This document shows, in pieces, positions 5,859 to 11,113 of a stretch of 11,113 nt of DNA. The stretch comes from an uncultured Pyrinomonas sp. Its GTDB lineage: Bacteria; Acidobacteriota; Blastocatellia; Pyrinomonadales; Pyrinomonadaceae. A program made the position numbers and the translations under genes. A model generated the notes under the pieces. The model was given only the letters and a program-made list of their open reading frames with translations, was not told the DNA's origin and did not search any database. Each line of letters starts with the position of its first letter. Positions within the stretch are counted from its first letter, which is position 1. The stretch spans positions 1 through 11,113 of the forward strand of contig CAKZOF010000066.1 of the NCBI GenBank assembly GCA_937135995.1, read 5' to 3'.

Positions 5859-7574
5859 TCAAGCGTCTCGGTCTCGGATAACTAAATTATTTTCCAGAAC
5901 CAGCGCATCGAAGGCCGCGTTTCGGAACGTATTGATCGCGTCTTCGGGGCGACAAACTATCGGCTCCTGAATGTTGAAAGAAGTGTTCAGCAACACAGGT
6001 ACGCCCGTTATCTTGCTGAACTCTTTGATCAACTGCCAGTAACGAGGATTGGTCCTTCGACTGACTGTCTGTGGACGCGCCGTCCCGTCGATATGAACCA
6101 CGGCGGGGATGTGATCCTTGTATTCTTCAGCAACGCTCAGAACTGTGACCATGAAAGGATCGAAATGTGGGCGGCCAAAGACGTCTTTTGCCACTTCTTC
6201 CAACATCGATGGAGCGAGCGGACGAAACCACTCTCGAAGCTTTACCTTCTTGTTTAGTGTCTCCCGCATGTCACTGCGGCGTGGGTCAGCTAAAAAGCTT
6301 CTATTACCGAGGGCACGAGGACCGAACTCCATGCGCCCCTGAAACCAACCGATGATTGCACCATCGGCGAGCATGCGAGCAACACGCGGAAGTAGTTCCT
6401 CATCTGACAGAGTTTCGAATTTCAACCCGGCGGCGCGCAAAGCTTTAGCACATTCTTGCGAGCTGAACGCCGGACCGTAGTAAGCATGTTCCATCACGAA
6501 AGAACGAGGTCGCCCCAACTTCTGATGATAAACCAAGTAAGCGGCTCCCAAAGAGCATCCAGCATCACCAGCTGCCGGTTGAATGAAGAAACTTTTAAAG
6601 GGCGACTCGAGCATGATGCGCCCATTCATTACGGAGTTGAATGCCACACCGCCAGCAAGACACAAGTTCTCTTCTCCGGTCATCCTGTGTAATCCTTCAA
6701 CTAAGTGAAGAACCGTATCTTCCAACACCTGCTGTGCGCTCGCGGCAATGTTTTGATGACGCTGTGTGATCTTCTCTCCTGGATGGCGGGGCGGACCGAG
6801 TTCACGTACGATCTCTTCGCTGAATTGATACTTTTTCGCTAGATGATGATCCAGCACACGAATGTTGACCCGAAAATCATGATGACCGTTCACTGAAAGC
6901 ACGTTCTTCGCAAAGAACTCGTAATACTCTGGCTCCCCATAAGCTGCTAGCCCCATCACCTTCCACTCATCCCCAGCGAACATGTCGAACCCTAGAAAAT
7001 TGGTTACTGCTGAGTAAAATTGCCCAAGAGAATGCGGCAGTTTGATCCTTTTGAGCGGGGTTATCTTCGTCCCCACGCCGAGAGAAAAGAGCGTCGTTGT
7101 ATCCTCGCCCGTCCCATCCATGGTCAGGATCGCAGCTCTTTCAAAGGGTGAGACGAAAAAAGCGCTCGCCGCATGACACAGGTGATGCTCCAAATAGTGG
7201 AATCGAAAACGGCTCGGCCCGAAATGTTTGCGTAAGCGACGCGGATAAGCGAACATTCCTAAATAACTCTCGCTTACCTGCGTGACGCCACGATCTACAC
7301 GGGCTTTGAACATCTCGCGCGAAATAGCTGCCGCTTTGAAAGCTTGAAGCGCCTTGTGTCGCAACACCCAAGGCTTCCAGTAGAGAGCAACGTGTTCGAC
7401 ATCCGCCAAGGTGATGCCCGCTTCATCTAAACAGTACTGAACGGCGCGATAGGGGAAGCCGCTATGATGCTTGATCCGGGAAAAACGCTCCTCCTCGACC
7501 GCAGCTATTAGCTGTCCATCGCGTATGATAGTTGCTGCTGCGTCGCCGAGAGTGGTCAACCCTAAAACGTACAC
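5859..7574 (-). CDS. NodU/CmcH-family O-carbamoyltransferase
   Basis: The 571-residue protein has the family's two-part layout. The N-terminal Kae1-like domain contains GDAAATIIRDG (10-20), AAVEEERFSRIKHHSGFP (24-41), the metal-binding HHLCHA (130-135), TMDGTGEDTT (151-160), GGVAFNS (308-314) and QPAAGDAGCSLGAA (332-345). The C-terminal carbamoyltransferase domain contains GRMEFGPRALGNRS (413-426) and LLNTSFN (528-534). Members make carbamoyl-adenylate from carbamoyl phosphate and ATP and transfer the carbamoyl group to a hydroxyl; NodU does this on Nod factor and CmcH on a cephem. Here the acceptor is most likely a sugar of the polysaccharide, by context. All catalytic-type motifs seem present and the length is normal. 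The GTG start at 7574 is supported by AAAGGAGG (7589-7582) with 7 nt spacing. The gene follows a 166-bp gap with promoter-like sequence, so it may head a sub-operon. Confidence 0.93.
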   Translation of the reverse strand: MYVLGLTTLGDAAATIIRDGQLIAAVEEERFSRIKHHSGFPYRAVQYCLDEAGITLADVEHVALYWKPWVLRHKALQAFKAAAISREMFKARVDRGVTQVSESYLGMFAYPRRLRKHFGPSRFRFHYLEHHLCHAASAFFVSPFERAAILTMDGTGEDTTTLFSLGVGTKITPLKRIKLPHSLGQFYSAVTNFLGFDMFAGDEWKVMGLAAYGEPEYYEFFAKNVLSVNGHHDFRVNIRVLDHHLAKKYQFSEEIVRELGPPRHPGEKITQRHQNIAASAQQVLEDTVLHLVEGLHRMTGEENLCLAGGVAFNSVMNGRIMLESPFKSFFIQPAAGDAGCSLGAAYLVYHQKLGRPRSFVMEHAYYGPAFSSQECAKALRAAGLKFETLSDEELLPRVARMLADGAIIGWFQGRMEFGPRALGNRSFLADPRRSDMRETLNKKVKLREWFRPLAPSMLEEVAKDVFGRPHFDPFMVTVLSVAEEYKDHIPAVVHIDGTARPQTVSRRTNPRYWQLIKEFSKITGVPVLLNTSFNIQEPIVCRPEDAINTFRNAAFDALVLENNLVIRDRDA

Positions 7575-7616
7575 TCCTGCCCCTCCTTTCGTCGAAGTTC
7601 GGATCGGTCGCAGATC

Positions 7617-7626
7617 AAATCGATTT
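7617..7626. repeat. Short perfect palindrome in the leader of the carbamoyltransferase gene
   Basis: AAATCGATTT is a 10-bp perfect palindrome between the TATAAT box and the Shine-Dalgarno sequence of the carbamoyltransferase gene. It could be half or core of an operator, but a single 10-bp palindrome of mostly A and T can arise by chance. Confidence 0.3.
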
Positions 7627-7647
7627 TGACTACCCTAGGCTACCGAA

Positions 7648-7653
7648 ATTATA
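7648..7653 (-). promoter_or_regulatory. Candidate sigma70-type -10 box upstream of the carbamoyltransferase gene
   Basis: The minus strand reads a perfect TATAAT about 74 nt before the GTG start, predicting a transcription start near 7641 and a leader of about 67 nt. At 17 bp spacing the -35 position reads CGCATG, which does not resemble TTGACA. The base order before the box (TTG) also misses the TGn extended -10. This is therefore a -10 match in the right place without a convincing partner. Confidence 0.4.
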
Positions 7654-7703
7654 CAAGTTAGCTGAGACTTCATGCGCGTGCAAGTTGCAAAGATAGCTCA
7701 GCA

Positions 7704-7742
7704 GGGAGGGCAGAAAGCGCCAAAAGCGCAATCGGCCCCCTC
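7704..7742 (-). terminator. Extended imperfect hairpin at the end of the 7741-8823 glycosyltransferase gene
   Basis: On the minus strand an outer arm GAGGGGGC (7742-7735) pairs with GCCCTCCC (7711-7704) with one wobble and one mismatch. Inside it, GCGC (7729-7726) pairs with GCGC (7720-7717) around the loop TTTTG. A symmetric internal loop of five bases on each side (CGATT and TTTCT) separates the stems. The outer arm overlaps the gene's TGA stop. No T run follows the outer stem, so it is not a canonical intrinsic terminator. It could still act as an mRNA 3' stabiliser or pause, with a terminator-like inner hairpin followed by TTTCT. The rest of the 166-bp gap holds the -10 box, palindrome and ribosome site listed separately. 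Confidence 0.35.
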
Positions 7743-8823
7743 ATCTTAAAGCGGCTTTGAAAGCTTCCACTATTCTTGAAGCGTTGGCCTCCAGACTATA
7801 CTTTGCTTTTGCCTCTTCTGCCGCTCTTTTGGACATACGGTGCCTCAAAGCTTCATCCTGCACGAGGGTGCTCAGATACTCTATCCATTCATCATCTGAA
7901 GATGCCAAAAAACCATTCTCGCCATGTTTGATCACCTCTAGATTAGAAGCCATCGGGGTGCCGACCGGGACGATCCCAAGTGCCATATATTGGGCAGTCT
8001 TCATGATGAATTTATATCTATTCCAAGGGACGTCCGGCAAAGGCACAAGCCCTACCTGCATGCGTCGTAGATCTGTCACTTCCGTATCTCCATTCCACCT
8101 TTGAGACGTATAATTGACCCCTTGCAGATTGAAGTCATCTCCGCCAATGAAGTGGAAATCGCAAAGATTCTTGGCAGAGAGGATCTGCAAAGGTTTCTCA
8201 ATAATCTTCAAGTTTTTCACCGTGGTCGGACTGCCACTCCAACCGATGCACACTCTGTGCAAGTGGTCAGGGAAAGGTTCATATACGAATTTCTTGGTAT
8301 CTACAAGGCTCGGGATCTGCCAGACGTTAGAATTGTATTGCAAGGCATATTCCCGTATCGCCGAAGAATTAACGATGACAATTTTGCTGATAGCAATTAT
8401 TTCCTTGATCTTGCCGAAGAACTTTAAGTAAGAGAGATATCCATTGGTGGGGCTCCTGTAAGGCACGAAAAGCGGATCGTCGAGCTGATAAATGATCGGT
8501 TTTCGCCAAGAGATAAATTTTTCCAAAAAAGCGGGTCCTAGAAGTGCTGCTTCACGATAAATGAACACTGCATCGTACTCATCGAGTTTTTTCAAAAGGC
8601 TGATTCTCTTCGCGTAACACCGGATCATCTCCAAGGCCTTGGCTAGATGCTTGCCACTTTGATGAAGAATCTCCCGAAGTGCATTCGTCTCGAATGGCGC
8701 GTAATCCAGTTCAATGCCGCTCTCTCGTAGAATCGGCTCCCAAAGTTCTATGCTCCCGCGCTGCCCGGGAGAATACCCTATTTGATTGGGTATCAAAGTT
8801 AGAACACGTATTTGGCGGCGCAT
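7741..8823 (-). CDS. Glycosyltransferase, GT4-like (GT-B fold)
   Basis: The 360-residue protein has a divergent N-terminal half. Its ELWEPILRESGIELDYAPFE and YDAVFIYREAALLGP segments recall family-1/GT4 enzymes, followed by YQLDDPLF (112-119). The C-terminal half is clearer: IGWSGSPTT (193-201) starts the second Rossmann domain. GLVPLPD, KTAQYMALGIVPVGTPMASN and HGENGFLA (about 258-307) form the nucleotide-sugar binding region usual for GT4. It probably adds one sugar to a lipid-linked glycan on the cytoplasmic face of the membrane. Donor and acceptor cannot be read from the sequence. The ATG start has a modest GGA site just upstream, and the gene lies 15 bp after its neighbour, so it is in the same transcript. 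Parts of this gene are visibly AT-richer than asnB. Confidence 0.85.
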   Translation of the reverse strand: MRRQIRVLTLIPNQIGYSPGQRGSIELWEPILRESGIELDYAPFETNALREILHQSGKHLAKALEMIRCYAKRISLLKKLDEYDAVFIYREAALLGPAFLEKFISWRKPIIYQLDDPLFVPYRSPTNGYLSYLKFFGKIKEIIAISKIVIVNSSAIREYALQYNSNVWQIPSLVDTKKFVYEPFPDHLHRVCIGWSGSPTTVKNLKIIEKPLQILSAKNLCDFHFIGGDDFNLQGVNYTSQRWNGDTEVTDLRRMQVGLVPLPDVPWNRYKFIMKTAQYMALGIVPVGTPMASNLEVIKHGENGFLASSDDEWIEYLSTLVQDEALRHRMSKRAAEEAKAKYSLEANASRIVEAFKAALR

Positions 8824-8838
8824 AACATCCTTATAAAC

Positions 8839-10188
8839 TCAACCTCTAACTGAACTTATGCCTACGAAGTCGCTCCTTTCAGCAAGCAATTCCTCATAAA
8901 GAGAGCGATATTTCGTTGCTCCGACTTCGATCAAATCAAACCTCTTCCGCGCGCTTTCACGACAACGCGCTGCCAAATCCGTCTCTTTTCGCATCGCGTT
9001 TAGTTCTCTTAAAGCCTTCCGATAAGACTCTAAGCTGAACTCATTGATGACGACGCCCACGCCATCCGATGTGATCTGTTCAGCGATATCGCCAACACCA
9101 CTGTTGGCGATTATAGGGATGCCGCATGCAAGGTATTCCGCTATTTTCGTCGGTGACGAGGAAAGTTTTGAATAGCAGGGTTTTATGAAAGATATAGCAA
9201 CATCAGCTGCGCTCAAAAGTTTTGGCAATTCCGAAGGTGGGACACTCTCAACCAGGAAATCCTCTTCTCTCATGCCTCTTCCTCTCAATCTTTGGATGAT
9301 CCTCTCTTTGTCTCGCTGCGTCAGAATTAGAATAAAGGCATCCTCTAGCTCACGAGCAACAGAGAAAAAGTCAAGCATTTCCTCCGTTAAGTACCAACCA
9401 CCAAATGAACCGACGTAAGCGACTGTTGTTCTGTCTCCTATTCCTAATGTTTCCCTTGTTTTTTTCCTTGTTTCTCCGTCGGCGACTTCGAAGCGCTGCA
9501 AATCAACACAGCACGGTATAACCTCGACAGGTCGTCCCTGCTTATCCCTACCGGTTGCACTCGATTCTGGGAACAAAATGTCGCGCGCTTTCTCGGTCAG
9601 CACTACGAATCCATCAGCTTGTCTCAACAACCAGTTCTCGACTCTCTTAGCCAACTTGTAGAGCAACCCGTTGGGACGCCAAAGACCGGCATCCACGTAT
9701 TCCTCCGGGAAGAATCCTCGAATATCAAAAATGATCTTCGGTTTATGAGAACTGCAAGAACGTGCCAAAGCCGCCATCAACATTGGAACGTGAACTCGTG
9801 CGTGAAGGAAATCTAACTTCTCGCGCCTAATTAAACGCCAAATATGAAGTGCACCGCACAGAATGTCGAATGCTGTTGCGGGAATGGAAGGGGTTTTGTG
9901 GTAGGCAAGCGCCGTCCAATGGATTCCCTGTTCCCAGAGTGCTTGTTTCATGACAGCCTCGGCCTCTGATGACCATTTTCCTCTCTTGTCCGGTTCGAAA
10001 GTCAACAGGTGAACCTCAACCCCCCGAATCGACAACTCCCGGAGATAAGGCAAGACTTGAGTTTGAACCAGAGGCTCGCGCAGGCCAAAGTAACAGATGT
10101 ATAAACTTCTCAGGGGCCTTTGATTAGCACATGTACTACCGAAAGACGCAGGTTTTCCGCGATAGAGCATATCACTCAACATATTCAA
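8839..10188 (-). CDS. Glycosyltransferase family 4 protein
   Basis: The 449-residue frame is a GT-B enzyme. The N-terminal domain begins with LYICYFGLREPLVQTQVLPY (29-48) and LSIRGVEVHLLTFE, and has FDIRGFFPEE (154-163) and a VIPCCVDLQRF linker (223-233). The C-terminal domain opens with VAYVGSFGGWY (256-266) and carries SSPTKIAEYLACGIPIIANS (344-363), the conserved region holding the donor-binding glutamate. It should transfer a sugar from a nucleotide donor to a growing polyprenyl-linked chain. The start is uncertain: TTG at 10188, ATG at 10182 and ATG at 10170 are in frame, none with a strong Shine-Dalgarno, and homology-like sequence begins only around residue 27. The true protein may be slightly shorter. 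It is separated by 74 bp, in which I see no feature, from the upstream family-2 gene. Confidence 0.88.
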   Translation of the reverse strand: MNMLSDMLYRGKPASFGSTCANQRPLRSLYICYFGLREPLVQTQVLPYLRELSIRGVEVHLLTFEPDKRGKWSSEAEAVMKQALWEQGIHWTALAYHKTPSIPATAFDILCGALHIWRLIRREKLDFLHARVHVPMLMAALARSCSSHKPKIIFDIRGFFPEEYVDAGLWRPNGLLYKLAKRVENWLLRQADGFVVLTEKARDILFPESSATGRDKQGRPVEVIPCCVDLQRFEVADGETRKKTRETLGIGDRTTVAYVGSFGGWYLTEEMLDFFSVARELEDAFILILTQRDKERIIQRLRGRGMREEDFLVESVPPSELPKLLSAADVAISFIKPCYSKLSSSPTKIAEYLACGIPIIANSGVGDIAEQITSDGVGVVINEFSLESYRKALRELNAMRKETDLAARCRESARKRFDLIEVGATKYRSLYEELLAERSDFVGISSVRG

Positions 10189-10262
10189 AGCACACTGGTC
10201 ATGCTAGTTGGAGGAACTGAGGCTGCAGCATGAATCCATATTGCACCTTGCCCACCATCCGT

Positions 10263-11113
10263 TCAAACGAACAGGCGCTTGATCGTCCCGTAAAACGCTC
10301 TGTTTTTCAAGGCCTTTGGTGAACAAAGAAGGGCTTTCACCAAGTACGTTACTGCACCTAGACGATGCCTTTTCGTGAGCGCTAAGTGCAAAGCGATGTA
10401 CACACGATTGTTCGCCTTGAATGCTCCGATATTTTTGCCGAAGCGATGCATGAACTCATCGTGATCAAACAAGTACTTTTCTAGAAGCTCGATCCTCTTG
10501 ATCAACTTCTCGCGATCTGTTTTCAACACGCTCCTATCTCCATGTTGCAAAACGGCAGACGTAACTTCGTTGTTACAAATAAGATCGAATTGACTAGCCA
10601 ACCTCAACCATAGCTCATAATCCTCCGTGCCAGAAAGATCGCGCTCAGTATTAAAGGGATTCCTTTCGGCTATATCTCTACGTAAGAAGACACCGCGACA
10701 AGACAGATGATTACCACTGATCAGTGCCTCGTTTGCAATCTCAGGCAGATAGTCAACTCTCCTAGTCTTTGCTTGAGAGACGTCTTTAATCTCATAACCG
10801 AGATGAAAGAATTCTGGCTCTCCATATTGCTCTACGACCTTCATAGCTGTAGCCAAATGGTTCTCATAAAGCAAGTCGTCGGAGTCAAGGAAAGTGACGT
10901 ACTTTCCCCTCGCCAGTCTCACGCCCATATTTCTAGCAGCAGCTCTCTCTTCGTTCTCCTTGTAGTGGTAAAAGACACGTGAGTCTCTTATTGCTGCCAC
11001 CACTTCTCGCGTATTGTCCTTGCTCCCGTCGTCGACCACGATTACTTCGAAATCGCTAAAGGTCTGTCTAAGCACTGAGTTTATCGTTTGTTCGATAAAC
11101 CCAGCCCGGTTGT
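10263..11113 (-). CDS. Family 2 glycosyltransferase, 5' end cut by window edge
   Basis: The reading frame stays open to the right edge: upstream of the first in-frame GTG (11075) it reads NRAGFIEQTINS directly into VLRQTFSDFEVIVVDDGS. This is the classic GT2 N-terminus, so the gene starts outside the window and GTG 11075 is not the start. Of 282 visible residues, VVDDGS (about 25-30) binds the nucleotide and FLDSDD (about 74-79) carries the metal-binding D-x-D. A later GTEDYELWLRLA (about 161-172) supplies the E-D of the catalytic-base region. It is a GT-A enzyme probably adding a sugar to the repeat unit. The C-terminal stretch of about 100 residues is basic and not diagnostic. It is the most upstream gene in view and is expected to share a transcript with the next glycosyltransferase. 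Confidence 0.92.
   Translation of the reverse strand, partial: NRAGFIEQTINSVLRQTFSDFEVIVVDDGSKDNTREVVAAIRDSRVFYHYKENEERAAARNMGVRLARGKYVTFLDSDDLLYENHLATAMKVVEQYGEPEFFHLGYEIKDVSQAKTRRVDYLPEIANEALISGNHLSCRGVFLRRDIAERNPFNTERDLSGTEDYELWLRLASQFDLICNNEVTSAVLQHGDRSVLKTDREKLIKRIELLEKYLFDHDEFMHRFGKNIGAFKANNRVYIALHLALTKRHRLGAVTYLVKALLCSPKALKNRAFYGTIKRLFV

Noticed and set aside
7575..7740. Possible small gene or riboswitch in the 166-bp gap
   Set aside because: I found no open frame with a ribosome site and no recognisable riboswitch core; only the hairpin, -10 box and short palindrome are supportable.
8101..8431. Two overlapping plus-strand frames of about 105 codons within the AT-richer glycosyltransferase gene
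   Set aside because: There is no ribosome site or motif, and they compete with each other and with a clear GT4-like frame.
10263..11075. GTG at 11075 as the start of the family-2 glycosyltransferase
   Set aside because: The frame is open upstream to the window edge and encodes NRAGFIEQTINS, a normal GT2 N-terminus, so the real start lies outside.

Overview
The window is one co-directional block, with every convincing gene on the minus strand, so transcription runs from high to low coordinates. It reads as part of a bacterial surface-polysaccharide (O-antigen, capsule or exopolysaccharide) locus. Short-form RmlA, the type of AsnB amidotransferase and the overall gene style would fit a Gram-negative-type bacterium, possibly Acidobacteriota. 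That is only an impression from sequence style: there is no rRNA or housekeeping marker here to settle it. GC content varies. Hand counts of single 60-base lines gave about 57% and 72% inside asnB (near 1921 and 3361) but about 38-43% inside the glycosyltransferase at 8341-8460.

In transcription order the layout is as follows. (1) 11113-10263: a family-2 glycosyltransferase whose start lies beyond the right edge. (2) 10188-8839 and 8823-7741: two GT4-like glycosyltransferases in tandem. (3) 7740-7575: the longest gene-free stretch (166 bp), holding an extended imperfect hairpin, a perfect TATAAT box, a short palindrome and a strong Shine-Dalgarno sequence. (4) 7574-5859, 5839-4946 and 4949-3564: a NodU/CmcH-type carbamoyltransferase, a class I SAM methyltransferase and a multi-pass GT-C-like membrane protein, tightly packed with a 4-nt ATGA overlap between the last two. 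(5) 3491-1608: an AsnB-type glutamine amidotransferase. (6) 1568-965: a HEPN/MNT two-gene module, with the HEPN gene apparently missing its 5' part where it abuts asnB, followed by a GC-rich hairpin with a short T run. (7) 867-82 and 95-1: short-form glucose-1-phosphate thymidylyltransferase (RmlA) and the first 31 codons of an RmlC-like epimerase that leaves the window at the left edge.

As a working model, RmlA and RmlC supply a dTDP-6-deoxyhexose (rhamnose-type) donor and the cytoplasmic glycosyltransferases assemble a repeat unit. The carbamoyltransferase, methyltransferase and AsnB-like amidotransferase would decorate sugars. The GT-C-like membrane protein would act on a lipid-linked intermediate at the membrane. 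No polymerase, flippase, ABC exporter or exosortase is visible, so the export route is unknown. The HEPN/MNT pair is the one element foreign to this theme. I found no tRNA, rRNA, CRISPR array, transposase or attachment site, and nothing that clearly amounts to a new system. The damaged HEPN/MNT insertion and the triple decoration set are the points most worth a second look.
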